A stretch of 64,000 nt of DNA, taken from positions 1 through 64,000 of the forward strand of contig QRFJ01001909.1 of the NCBI GenBank assembly GCA_006176705.1. The letters are read 5' to 3'. Origin of the DNA: Cocos nucifera (Eukaryota > Streptophyta > Magnoliopsida > Arecales > Arecaceae). The translations under genes and the position numbers were made by a program. This document shows positions 47,892-60,573 of the stretch, piece by piece. Within the stretch, counting starts at the first letter, position 1; every line of letters begins with the position of its first letter. Under the pieces are notes generated by a model. It was not told the origin of the DNA. It worked only from the letters and a program-made list of their open reading frames with translations, and made no database searches.

Positions 47892-49741
47892 TAAAATTTA
47901 TTTAGATCTAATTTAATCTAGTAAATTAGTAATTTTAAATATCATCAAAGATATGATTAGATCTAAAATTAAAAAAATAAAAAATTAAAATTAATTAATC
48001 TAGATCTAATATGTATGAGATACATAACTAGACTAGGAATAGAATTATTCTATGTGTAGTCTAGTATAATCATAATTTTTATTTGATTAAATATAATTTT
48101 TATATCTATTTATTTACTATTTTTTGATCTTATAAATATTATAATTATATCTAAAAATATAAAATAAATTAAATTTAATTTATTCATATGAGATATGATA
48201 GTTGCATGTTTAGACTAGTTGTAGAATAGTTCTACAAATAGGTCTAGATTAAATTTTATTTAATGAGATCAAATTTAAATTTAATTTTTTATATGATTAT
48301 GAGATAATTTAGATCTAAAAAATATGCATGCATGATACATGAGATGTATGCAAAACATGTTTTGATTAGATCAATTTTCTTATATGAGATATATACTTAG
48401 ATCTAATTAGTTTTTGTAGATTAGTTGTATTTCTGATTAAGACGTTCTCCTTGGCCGTCCGGTTATAAGAACGAAGTAGAATTTCAAGACCCTCTCCTTC
48501 CATTCGATGGGGTGTTCTTATAATGTGTAAGGAGGCTGCACGTTCGTTCTTAATCAAAAATTGAAAACTTACTTTCTGCAAAACCCTAGATCCTGAAACC
48601 CTAGGATCTTATCTGCATGTATTATTTATGAACCCTAAACTTAATTAAGAATTAAGATTATGAAACATATTAGCTCTAAAATTGAGAATTTTTAGATCTA
48701 AAACATGTTCATAAAATTGGGTTCGGGCTTGGGTAGCTCAATTAGGTCTTGCGGTTGATCAAACCGAATCAAGAGTTGATTAGATGGGATCAACAATGCT
48801 TAAATTGACTAGCCTAATAGAATTAAGTCTGGATCAAGATCGAGTCACGTGAGTGATCGATCAAGCTAAGACCTAATTAGGCTCAGTGGTTAGAGTCTGG
48901 ATTGTTGGTTAACCCGATTGATTCTGGCTTAACAATATGGTGTCTAAGATAAGTTTGGCAGATATGATTGACTGATTTTTAATTGGGAGCTACTCGACTC
49001 GAATGCATTCTTATCGAGTTAATGGCATATCCCTTCCACCGATCTCACTTACCTGGCCATGTTTGTTGACTCAATTTTGATCTAAGGTGGTCAATAATCC
49101 AAGCTAACCCATGCTACTAGGTTTGTCATAATGGTTATGACTATGTCAAATCTAGTTTAATGAGACCTAAATCAAATCTTCCTAAGAAAAGATTAAGTCT
49201 ATGGTCTTCCACCAATGTAGATGTGAGGGCTCTTCTCGGGGTTGACTATTCTCAACTGGTTACAGTGGCTCAGTTACATCAAAAAGATGCAACCATGTCT
49301 ATTAGGCATTGGATGCTATAGGCTAGAGGATGCATTAGGCTCAATATTTTGGATACAGTGAGAGACTCAATTACGAATCCAATCTATGCAAATGGTGGGT
49401 CTGACTTAACTAAGGAGTGGATCAATATTCCAGACCCAGTGAGATTCATAAATTAGAGATGAAGATTGGATGCATCATGATTAGAGAATCATTGAACAAG
49501 AGTTGTTCACTTATTGGCTAACCCATCATCAATAACTGTTAGGTGAGGTGATGAGTAAGTCGGTGGGATCGCACCACCCATTAGAAATCAGTAATCATAG
49601 AGATTTTTGCATCTCTATAGAGGGAGTGTAGGGATCCAAGAAAATAGTGGGGGCTAATTTATTTAAAAATAAAATTTCTAAATAAATTGGTTAAATCTTA
49701 ATTACAATATCTAACTAGAAACTTTGACTCTCTACAGAAAA
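47892..49741 (+). other. E6 5' untranslated leader
   Basis: 1.85 kb, no gene. Best example of the leader hairpin: 48028-48064 with base stem CTAGACTA/TAGTCTAG and apical stem ATAGAA/TTCTAT around TTA. The second hairpin at 48220-48236 has stem TGTAGAA/TTCTACA and loop TAG. Confidence 0.78.
48028..48064 (+). other. Leader hairpin (candidate RNA structure)
   Basis: 8-bp base stem and 6-bp apical stem separated by short internal loops, 37 bases in total. The apical stem recurs in E1, E2, E3 and E5 with changed loop bases. Confidence 0.6.
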
Positions 49742-50787
49742 ATGTCTGCATTCAATCCACTAGCACGAATCTTAGACACCCATAGACTGACTGAAACAAA
49801 TTACAAAGATTGGCTCCAGAACTTCAAAATCATTTTGGGTATCGAGAAGTTAACTTATGTACTAGACTAGGACCCTCCCACCTTACCAGCTCATCCATCC
49901 GCTGAGCAGAGAGCATCTCTGGATAAGTGGATTGATGATGATATTAAGGCTAGATACTACATGTTGGGCTCGATGTCTGATAAACTTCAGCACCAACATA
50001 AAGATATCAGGACTGCTCGCCAAATGTTGGCTCACCTACAGGAGATGTTTGGTGAATAGAGTCGCACAGCCAAGTATCAAGTCACCAAATGACTGTTCAA
50101 GGCTAAGATGCATGATGGGCAGTCAGTCCAAGATCATTGTCTGATGATGATCAAGAACATGGAAGAGCGAAAGCTAGGAGTTGAGATTAGATTGGATCNN
50201 NNNNNNNNNNNNNNNNNNNNNNNGGATCTGCAGAATGATATAATTCTACAATCCTTGACTGACGCATACGGGCAGTTCATCATGAACTACCATATGCATA
50301 AACTTCAAAATTTCTTGGCTGAACTTATGAACATGCTGGTTACCGCTGAGCTTTCCATGAAAGGTTCTAAAGGCTCAGTGCTTGCTATGGAACAGACTTC
50401 TTCCAAGAGAAAATCTTTTGAAAAGAAGAAGAAGTCTATGAAAAAGCAGAAGATGGAAGGAGGAAAGAAGAAAAAGGCAGAGCTAAAGAAGAAGGCCACT
50501 GACAAAAAAAAGTGTTTCCATTGCAACAATGATGGCCACTGGAAGTGGAACTGCCCTACTTACCTGGTCACCCTTAAGAAGAAGGAGGCAGGTCCTTCTA
50601 GAGGTATGCTCGTTATTGAGTCTAACCTTATGGTTTCCTCTACATCTAGTTGGGTGCTTGACTCTGGTTCTAATGCTCGCTTGTGCACCTCCATGCAGGG
50701 TCTTGAGGATAGCAGAAGGCTGAGGGATGGTGAGATGATCCTGCACATCGAAAATGGAGCAAGAGTTGCTACCGTGGTCATGAAAAC
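49742..50787 (+). pseudogene. E6 gag and protease start, decayed, interrupted by B2
   Basis: ATG at 49742. Stops: CAG to TAG near 49867 and near 50057, and the shared TGA at 50090-50092. The N gap 50199-50223 lies inside. Downstream the zinc knuckle is intact (CFHCNNDGHWKWNC, about 50515-50560), the only intact one in the window, and protease LDSGSN keeps DSG near 50655. Coding ends at 50787, where Copia-B begins. Confidence 0.88.
50199..50223. other. Assembly gap, 25 N, probably spurious
   Basis: The left flank ends GGATC and the right flank begins GGATC. In other copies this place reads as one continuous GGATCTGCAG. Merging the overlap leaves nothing missing. Confidence 0.9.
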
Positions 50788-53700
50788 TGATGGATTTGGT
50801 GTACTGGGTGGAAGCATGGATTTCAAAGCAAAACATGAAATCAAATAAACCAAACCCAAACCCTAGGACCACCTCATTAGCAATTAAATCATATAACATG
50901 CATTTGTAACATAAAAGTTGCTAAACCCTAAATTGACCATGATCATAGATAGCAGTCTGTCAGGGTTTTCACCAGGTGTCCACATGTTCATCCTCCAACG
51001 TTGATCCACACAGAGACATGATCAAGACACCAGCACCTCTGATTTATATAATTAAAGTTCTAACAATAAGAACTTTAATTATAAAGGCAAGACCTTCTTA
51101 AGCCTTTATGTCAACTTCCTTGCCTCTCCTTATCTATCTTTCTTTTTCTTTTGTCTTCTTAATTTTTCTTCCTAATCTCTTAGTCTTAAGATGACTTCTT
51201 GTCCCTATAATGACATGGTCTAGACAAGAGAAGGGAAGAAAAAAAATTGGACAAAAAGAAACTCTTGTAAGAAAAAAAATATAATGTTCACACACTCCCG
51301 GACTCTTGATGTGCACCCTTATTTATAATGTACGTAGGGGTGCCATCTAAAAATCTCACGCCCGTTCCATATCAATATCTCATGCCCCATCATCAAATCT
51401 CACACCCATCTAAATTTTGTGCCATTTAAAATTACGTAGACTTAGTCCAAGAGGTGCCTTAAAATAGAAGGACTCTTCGAACTAATTCTACGTAGTTTTT
51501 CTATGAAGAGTCGCGATGTATAAATATATGGCACCATAATTCAAAGGTTTCGATTAGATTAGATGGCCATCTAATGGCTCTTAAAGGGATGCCCATTCAT
51601 CAAGAAGGCATGGAGATGTACTTTGAATAGTCAAAGTCCCAAGAGGCGTAAAGAAGAAGTGGGCGGCAAGGAGTCCAAGGCGGCAAGGACTCTTGGACGA
51701 CAAAACATCTTAGGCGAAAAGAGAAAAGAGAATTTCATCTGAAGAAGGACTCTTCTGTGCCCCATATCTAATGTCCATGCCAATATAAAAATTTAGGTGA
51801 CAGAACAATATAGGACAAGTCAAAAAAGGTAGGCGCCAACTTATTCCATGCGCCAAAGAGTCCTTTGCGCATGAAAGACTTCCCATGCGCAAGAGAGAGA
51901 CTCTCTGGCCCATGGGATGTAGGTATGTGGCACCCAATCTGAAGCCCAATCTGTCTAGGTTAATTCAACTCAAGATCAAATCCTATTTGGCTCAAATCAG
52001 ATCTTAATTAGTCCAAATCAAAAGCTGAATCAAATCTAATTCGAAACTAGGTGCTAGGGTTTGCTACATGTGCTAGCATGTTCATCTTGCAAACATTGTC
52101 TAATCCAATTAGTGTTAGATATATGTGCCCTAGAAGCCAGAATTGGCTGATACTTGTAATACACTTCTAACGACAAAATTATAATTTTAACTATAATCAA
52201 TAAAATAGATTATTTTCTACACATATGTGTATTTAGTGTCTGTGATACATCCTTTGAGTTAGTGGTAATGATAATTCATATTTTTAAGAGTTGAAAATTT
52301 AAGACATGAATAATCATTATTAACTCATAAAATGCTCCCGACCATAGGATCATCATGAGGATGGTGATTGATCCGAAAGGTTGGTGTACAATTGCTTCTC
52401 TTTAGTAGATAAGTCTTGAGTCTATGGTGTGGAGACACTGGAGCGAGAGTACAGGTACTCGTTAGAGAATGAGGGCACTGAGCGTGACCACCTCGAGTAG
52501 TCATTAGGAAGTCTACCTTCTCGTCGATGACTGACTCGATGCTACAATGGTGTGTCTGGTTCTTTGATCTGAGCTGCATCGGCAGTTCACCTTGAGGGTG
52601 TTATAGTTTGACTACACCATTACTCGGTCTCCTAGCCATATGGAACCCTGAGGTGTATGTTGGCTATAGCATGTTCATTGTAGGAACTGGATAGCATCAA
52701 GATGGAATCTATCTACCTTGGTGGTAGAGGAGCAGCCCTATGATGATCATGAGAATCAAGTCCAGAAGTCCATGGCCATGGTAGAGTGAAATAATAGAAA
52801 GAGTTTCTATTTAGGTTTTCACATTGGACTTGAATCGAATGGTTACATCATATGATAGAGACTAGGGTTTGATGAGTTCACCTTAACCCTAATCTGATCA
52901 GGGCTCAAGATAGAAGAACTTAATCACATAAGTAGCTGCACCAAGAGGTTCGCATTCAGCTCTGATGGGTTGCCACCATATACTGCTAGGTGTCACTGGT
53001 GGATTTTGGGAACAATTAGAATGATTTAGATGATCGATCATTCTAGCTGTTCGAATTAGAAGAGTTTTGATCCATCGAAAGAAGTTTTGATGATGTCGAT
53101 GATAGAGATCATGACATATCCCATTACCATACAAAACTGAACCTAACTGGATCACATAAATAAGGGTTTGAATCTGGTGATCATCAATTGAACTAATCTA
53201 GTTTAATTGATCTGAATGAGATTCAATTAGGTTCAAGGAAATCGTGCTAGCACTCGATTGAACCTAACGTTCTTCTTATACTATCATAAATAAGTTGTCC
53301 TAACTGAGCCAAAGGAGTTTGTGCTCATTTAAAGCCCTTCACTTTGTCTGACTGGAGCTTGTCTAAGTTAGAAAAGGTTATCTTATTTTGTAAGACATTA
53401 CCTACCATTTTTGGTCACCTGCCATTTCTCATCCTTTGACTTTGGTCAAAAGTTGATCTTTGACTGGTCAAATGTTGACCATAGATACTTTAACTTTTGT
53501 CCACGTGTCATGCATCTATTGGACAGCTGGTGGGGGCCTATCCCCCTGCTAGAACCTGGAAAGGGAGGAGGGCGCATGCCACCCTTGGCGTGTGCCCAAG
53601 CTGGAGGCGCCCAGGAGTCCCTGTTGGACAGGGACTCCATCTCCTTTTTGAATTCCGATTAGAGTTCTCCTAAGAACCAACTTTGACTGATCTTAGGTGC

Positions 53701-55520
53701 CTCCAAGGAGGAATCCAGGGGACTCTACTCCCATCAATAAGATTTAGATCCAATTTCACAAAGAGTTGTGACTGGTTGGGAAAAAGAGAAGTTGGATCAC
53801 AGACAGTCTAAAAATAAGACCCTACGCCCAACTCAGATTGGATGATTGGAGAATTGAAATCCCACGCCCCAAGACTGCTTCTCCCCTCTTCCTCCATGCC
53901 AAACCCACCTTCTCCCTCTCCTCTCCACATCCAAAGTGTTTGGATTCTTGGTTGGTGCGATCCAGATCAAAGATAGGCGACTGAAAGCTAGAAGGCTACA
54001 CTGCTGCATAGGACAGCTGCTGATCTTCGAAAAGAGTTTTGAAGATCCTCCAGATCAGATCTAGATCTGATTTTTGAAGACGTGATAGAGAAGAAGAGGA
54101 TCTCTGAATCAAGCCCGAGTGGATATCGGTAGAGGCCAGGCACTTGCATGGCTTGATCCAGAACCTTCCGCTGCATATAGGATCATCAATGGGTAATAGG
54201 ATTATCCACTTCAAGGTAAATTAAATTTGATTTAATTTATCTGATTTTATTTTAATCTTTAAAATAATAATAATCAAATTTGAAACATCTTAGATCTGAT
54301 CTGGATCAAAGAGAAAAATTTTTGAAATATATCTCTTGGTCTGATCAAATCTGAACGAACCTGGCCCGGGAAATCAAGATTTTCCTTTAATTAGACCCTT
54401 AATCAACTCTCTTTGTGTGTGACCCATTGGGTTCCACATCTAACCAGTAGTGAGTCAGGGTGTGATTTGTCCTAATCTGGTTAGAACTCAATCAAACCGA
54501 TTTAGGTCAAAACTAGACAACCCAATTTGACTAAATTTAGAACACTTTCTAATTTAATGATCAAATTAAAATTTTAACTTGATCAAACCTACAAGACATG
54601 ATTGACGTCTAGCAACGTATCATGACTATTCAAAAGATGTGAAATTTTGATGAAAATACCAAAAATATCCTTCAGTGAAAATTACCATGCAACTAGATCC
54701 TTCAATCTCCCTACATCCTGAATATGACTCTGGGTATGAAAATATGTCAACCCCAATATCATATTCATTTCTCTTTCAATCTTATGATGAATGATTCATT
54801 TAATGAAACATTAGAAACCATTTCTAATTTTCATCATGCTTTGATCAAAGTCTTCCTGAATCATCATTTGTTTGAAGCAGGTAGGATGCTATTTCCTCTT
54901 ACCAGGAGAGATCGATTCCATGTTAACCTACTCACAACCTTCATATATATAATCTACCATATCCAGATCATCCCGTACATAACTGAGTCATGAATGAGTA
55001 TGAACCAAAATATGGATTTATATATATAAGATTCTATGATAGTAGTTTCAGGTCAAAGGATTACATGCACAAATTCCACTATGAGAACCATCTATTGACA
55101 TGTAGATAAGACTCCATTAGATATTCTCAATTTGGATCAATTCAGTGAACTCATTCTCTAATGAGCACCCACATTCTTGTATTAGTGTCATACACAAGTT
55201 ATTGTGAGATCAATCATCCTCTCAATCGAGCATACAAAGAATGTGCTAGTCTTACCGAAAAATATTGATCCCTAACTCAATGTCCCATCGACTAGGAATA
55301 TTTAAATTAGGGTTTTAAGATTTTAGGTCTCACTAGTATGATCTCATCATAATCCTAAAATCATAGCCCTAATTTATAGGGTTCATCATAATCTTAAATA
55401 AATAATAAGACACTGCATATGATGAAATAAATGCCTTTATTTATTAAAAATGTCATTACATGAGTCTGGAAGACAAAGAACATCCCAAAAATAAATTGGC
55501 TTGAGGGCATATTCCTTTCA
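50788..55520 (-). repeat. B2 3' LTR, split into 50788-52112 and 54395-55520
   Basis: The two parts total about 2451 bases and rejoin cleanly at CCAATTAG/ACCC, as in the uninterrupted 5' LTR near 61930. TATA-like sequence at 51318-51327. Outer end starts TGATGGATTTGG on plus, matching the 5' LTR. Confidence 0.92.
52113..54389 (+). repeat. Solo Copia-A LTR (type I), 2277 bp, TSD ATTAG
   Basis: TGTTAGATATATG to TTCCTTTA, flanked by ATTAG at 52108-52112 and 54390-54394. No internal region, so it arose by LTR-LTR recombination of a Copia-A element inserted in the B2 LTR. GC stem-loop 53570-53597 with loop CCCT. The TATA box is decayed (TAAAAATAAG near 53809). The antisense ORF here carries a TGG-to-TAG stop. 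Confidence 0.94.
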
Positions 55521-55531
55521 ATCTCCCACTT
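55521..55531 (-). other. B2 polypurine tract
   Basis: The minus strand reads AAGTGGGAGAT, next to the 3' LTR start TGAAAGG. Confidence 0.85.
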
Positions 55532-55534
55532 GCA

Positions 55535-58500
55535 CTAAAGCCAATCGCCCTTATATTTTAATCCCATACAATCAAGGTGGCGATCAAACAGTTGCAGTGG
55601 TAAAGCCTTAGTGAATGGGTCTGCTATGTTGTTCTTTGTGTCCACTCATTCTATGACTACATCTTGTCTTTCAATAATTTCTCGAACGAGATGGAAGCAT
55701 CTCAGAATGTGTTTGGATTTATGATGAGACCTTGGTTCCTTTGCTTGAGCTACAGCTCCAGTATTATCACAGTAAAGTGGTACTGGATTCTCAATTTTAG
55801 GAATAACTCTCAATTCAGTGATGAACTTCTTCATCCAGACAGCTTTCTTGGCGGCTTCACTTACAGCTATGTATTCTGCTTCAGTGGTTGAGTCAGCTAC
55901 AGTTGGCTTGCTTAGTACTCTTTCCAACTTACTGCTCCACCATTCAGAGTAAAGACATATCCCTGAAATGGATTTGCTATCATCTGGGTCTGATTGAAAA
56001 CTAGAATCAGAATATGCTTCTAATTTAAGATCAGAACCACCATATACTAGAAAAATATCTTTAGTCCTTCTCAAGTACTTAAGAATATTTTTCACAGCTT
56101 TCCAATGATCCTCTCCTAGGATCAGCTTGAAATCTACTTGCAATGCCTAAAGCATAAGCAACATCAGGCCTTGTACATAACATGGCATACATTATTGATC
56201 CAACAGTCGAAGCATAAGGAATAGAACTCATTCTATTTCTCTCTTCAGGTGTCTTAGGAGACATCTTTTTAGAGAGATGTATGCCTTGACTCATGGGTAA
56301 ATAACCTCTTTTACTCCCATCCATACTGAATCTTTTCAGTATTAAGTCAATGTACCTTGATTGGGACAAGCCTAGCATCCTCTTAGATCTATCTCTATAG
56401 ATCTTTATTCCTAGTATATAGGATGCTTCTCCCAAATCTTTCATGGAAAACTTATTTGATAGCCATAATTTGACTGATTGTAACATTGGGATATCATTCC
56501 CAATGAGGAGTATGTCATCTACATACAGAACCAAGAAGACTATGGTTCTCCCACTAGTTTTCTTGTACACACATGGTTCATCAACATTCTTGATAAAACC
56601 AAACTCTTTTACTATTTCATCAAAATGGATGTTCCAACTCCTTGATGCTTGCTTTAATCCATAAATGGATCTCTTAAGCTTGCATACCTGATTTGGTCTC
56701 TCATTTGACTCAAATCCCTCTGGCTGTGACATATAGACCTCCTCCTCAAGGAAACCATTAAGGAAGGCAGTCTTTACATCCATTTGCCATATTTCATAGT
56801 CGTGGTATGCTGCTATAGCAAGCATAATCCGAATAGATTTGAGCATGGCAATAGGTGAAAATGTTTCATCATAATCAATCCCCTATTTTTGCCTAAAACC
56901 CTTAGCCACCAATCTGGCCTTATAGGTTTCTAATTTGACCATCAGCTCCAATCTTTTTCTTAAAAATCCATTTGCATCCAATAGGATTTATATCCTCTGG
57001 TGCATCCACCAAAGTCCATACTTTGTTGGTGTGCATGGATTCCATTTTGGATTGCATGGCAGCCAGCCATTTGTAAGAGTCCTTACTTTTGACTGCTTCC
57101 GCATAGGTCAGAGGTTCGTCATTTTCAATGACTTGGGCTTCATTGTTCTCAATAATGAAACCATACCTCATAGGTGTATTTCATACTCTTTTAGACCTAC
57201 GGATAGGAGTTATGTGTTCTGGTTCTTTTATATGATTATATGGTTGAGAAATTTCTATTTATTTTTCTTGAACTTCACTAAGTTCAATATTTCTGCCACT
57301 GCCCTTTTCTAGGATAAATTCTTTTTTCCATGAAAATGGCATGCCTACTTACAAATACCTTTTGTTCAGTAGGATGGTAGAATAAATATCCTATACTATT
57401 TCTAGGATATCCTATAAATAGACATCTGTCTGATCTAGCATCAAGTTTATGTCCAAAATTTCTTTTGACATAAGCTGGACAACCCCATATCTTAAGATAC
57501 TTAAGATTAGGTTTCTTACTTCTCCATATGTCATATGGAGTACTAGATACAGATTTAGAAGGAACTCTATTCAAGATGTAAATTGCAGTCTCCAGAGCAT
57601 GACCCCAGAAGGAAAATAGGTAAATTCAGTGAAGCACATCATGGACCATACCATATCTAATAAGGTATGATTTTTTCTTTTGGCTACACCATTTAATTAT
57701 GGTGTATAAGGAGGTGTCCATTCAGAGAGAATCCCTTTAACTTTAAGATAGTCTAGAAACTCACTAGATAAGTATTCTCCTCTCCGATCAGATCGAAGGA
57801 TTTTTATACATTGTCCAGTTTATTTTTCGACCATACTTTGATACTCTTTAAATTTATCAAAGGCTTCTGATTTGTGTTTCATAAGATACACATATCCAAA
57901 CCTAGATAAATCATCAGTGAATGTAATAAAAATAAGAGTATCCTCCTCTGGCTTGAGTTGTCATAGGACCACATACATCCATATGTACAAGTCCTAATAA
58001 CTCATTTGTCCTTTCTCTATGTCCATTAAATGGAATCTTGGTCATTTTACCCATGAGGCATGATTCACAAGTTCCCAATGATTCATAATCAAAAGGATCA
58101 AAGAACTTTTCTTTGTATAACTTGTTAATCCTAGCCTCACTAATATGACCTAATCGACAATGCCAAAGTAAAGTATTATTTATGTCATCTCTCTTACATT
58201 TTTCATTTTCATCAATATGAAATATATTATCATCCAAACATAGAGTCAACAAACCATTGCTAAATATGCCAAAACAAATATTTTCATTAGAATATTTGAT
58301 CGAGCAACCTTCGCTCGTTACATTAAGACTATAACCTTGTTTTAATAACAAGGGTATAGATATAATATTTCTAATGATCTTAGGCATATAATAATAATTT
58401 GTAAGCTCTAAGATCTTTCCATAAGGTAACTTCAATATATTTGTCCCTACAGCTTCTGCTTGGATAGACTCTCCTCCAGCGCCATAGAGCTTGAAGTCAC

Positions 58501-58610
58501 CTTTCTTCAAACTCTTAATTTTTTGCAGCCCCTACAAAGATTTGCAGATATGAAAACCACAGCCGATATCTAATACCCAAGAATTTGAAATGGAAGAATT
58601 TAATGATAAT
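55535..58610 (-). pseudogene. B2 pol (PR-IN-RT-RNase H), decayed
   Basis: The protease near 58570 reads LDIGCGFHIC. Integrase 57914-58510 keeps WHCRLGH and CESC; an extra A in a run near 57927 shifts the frame (B1 lacks it). The TAA at 57697-57699 is the recurrent Gln stop, and the following Glu position reads Lys (VAKRKN). Integrase C-terminal part 57284-57574. RT: 56920-57171, a TAG shared with B1, then 56079-56846 (255 codons) with SIYGLKQASRSWN and YVDDI at 56511-56525, the longest clean RT in the window. A frameshift near 56120 leads into RNase H (55646-56143) with YSDSS, TTEAEY and YCDNTGA. Terminal stop at 55535. Confidence 0.91.
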
Positions 58611-59458
58611 ATAGTATGTATCTCATACATACCTTTTGGTGCATTATTTGCACCAGACTTCACGGTTGCAAGGTAAGCCTTGCAATTCCTCTTCCAATGA
58701 CCTGCTTTGCCACAGTGAAAATAGGTCATTTGTTCGGAGACCTTCTTTTCCTTTTTCTTCTTATTTATACCACTTTTAGGATTCAACCTTCTCTTTGAAC
58801 CCTTTTTGCCTGCCTTCTTCTTGGAGATCCCATCCATAAGAAGAAGAGGAGCCTTATCTTTCTTGATATGGCTTTCTGCTGTCTTGAGCATATTTAACAG
58901 CTCAGGCAATGAAAGAATTCAGTTTGTTCATGTGATAGTTCACGAATAAACTGAGAAAATGATTCTGGGAGTGATTGCAGGATCAAATCCTGACTTAACT
59001 CTCCATCCATAACAAAACCTAATTGACTTAATCGAGTGATTAGGTCAATTACCATCAAAACATGATTTTGTATGGATGTTCCTTCTATCATTCTTGCATG
59101 AAATAATTGCTTAGATATCTCATATCTAGCAGTCCTACTATGCTCTCCATAAAGCTCTTTTAGATTGAGCAATATGGACTTGAGTGTCCATGCTATCATG
59201 CTGCCTCTGTAATTCATTATTCATAGAGGCAAGTATGATGCATTTGACAGTAAGAAAATCATTTTGCCACATCTTGTATGTGGACTTATCTTCATCTATG
59301 GCATCATTTTCTAATGGCTTAGGATCAGGGGCATCAAGAATATAGGAGAGTTTTTCTTGACTGAGTACTATTTTTAGGTTTCTCAACCAGTCAACATAAT
59401 TTTGACCAGTCAATTTATTTGAATCCAAAATTGAACGTAATGAAAGTGAAGAAGCCAT
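58611..59458 (-). pseudogene. B2 gag, decayed
   Basis: ATG at 59458. The Gln that is a stop in B1 is CAA here. One-base shifts near 59180 and 58915 split it into three open stretches. The zinc knuckle near 58675-58725 reads YFHCGKAGHWKRNC with the first Cys as Tyr. The RYEISKQLFHARM segment gives the ancestral-looking context of the Copia-A TGA codon. Confidence 0.9.
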
Positions 59459-60560
59459 TTAATCTACATAATAAAGAACAATATATAAGCAAACAACTCA
59501 TGATGACAAACATAATTAAATTAGGACTTTAATTTAATTATGTCTCCCACTAAAAATCATAACCCTCTTATTGATTTTCTTAGTGAGAATAAGATCCTAA
59601 TTCCTTATAAAAAGTCTTGTGGTTGCACAACAAACCTATTATAAGTTCAAAGGTAGGAAACTCTTTCCAATTGCATTTTATGCAACTCTCAAAAAACTTT
59701 TGCCTCTAAAACATTAATAGCCTTGTGTTAGCACAACAAACTTTAATGTTTTAGTTTAAGTAGAATCCCTTCATTTCTATATACAGTCAAAAATGAAATA
59801 TAACTACTTTTGTGGTTACACAACAAAGTAGTATATTCAAAATGCTGTAAGCATCTCAATGCACTAGATTAATATTACATCTTTTCCCATGATAGATCTT
59901 GTGGTTACACAACAGAACTAATATGGTTCTGGACATAATAAAAAACTAGTATGAAGGAAGGCCTTAATGTAGTGAATATAATATTAAGCATTTCAATCTA
60001 GAATTAAATTAATCGAATCGACCTAGGTAAATGGGAGAGAAATGGGAGTCCCCCAATTGCTTTCCTTAGACACCAATAAATTGGCCAGGTCAGACAATGG
60101 AACCAATTAAAAAATCATGTTCTCTTTATCCAATCATGAACCAATTTTCCTAGACACCGATTGATCAATTAGACATCCTGACTGATTCAGCTATAGATTA
60201 ATTACACTACAACATTAATATAATTTTTCATAGAGGGATTTATAAAAGGTCTCGATGTACATACTGATTTAAATAAAACTAAATGCATTTAATAGCATTA
60301 ATTATAATAAAATATATATATATATATCTATTAACATGTATAATTATTCTAGGACAACCATCATTATATAGTGAATACTTTCCACTATATCAGGGCAACC
60401 TTTATAGAATAATATATACAACATAATCTCATTATGATAAGTAAAAGAATATGATCTCATCATATAAATAAAAACATGCTAAAAATATTATATCATATTT
60501 TTTCATTTATGCCATTATGCTATAAGCAAAACATTATATGATTTAACCTAATAAGGCCTT
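59459..60560 (-). other. B2 5' untranslated leader
   Basis: 1.1 kb, no gene. Four-fold hairpin motif at 59627-59914 and an (AT)n run at 60312-60327, as in B1. Confidence 0.8.
59627..59914 (-). repeat. Four-fold hairpin motif in B2 leader
   Basis: Copies at 59627-59642, 59723-59738, 59810-59825 and 59899-59914. Copies 3 and 4 read TTGTGGTTACACAACA exactly; copy 1 has GTTG and copy 2 TTAG in the loop. The arms TTGTG/CACAA are kept in copies 1, 3 and 4. Confidence 0.78.
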
Positions 60561-60572
60561 GCTCTGATACCA
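60561..60572 (-). other. B2 primer-binding site
   Basis: The minus strand reads TGGTATCAGAGC, intact iMet site. Confidence 0.92.
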
Positions 60573-60573
60573 C

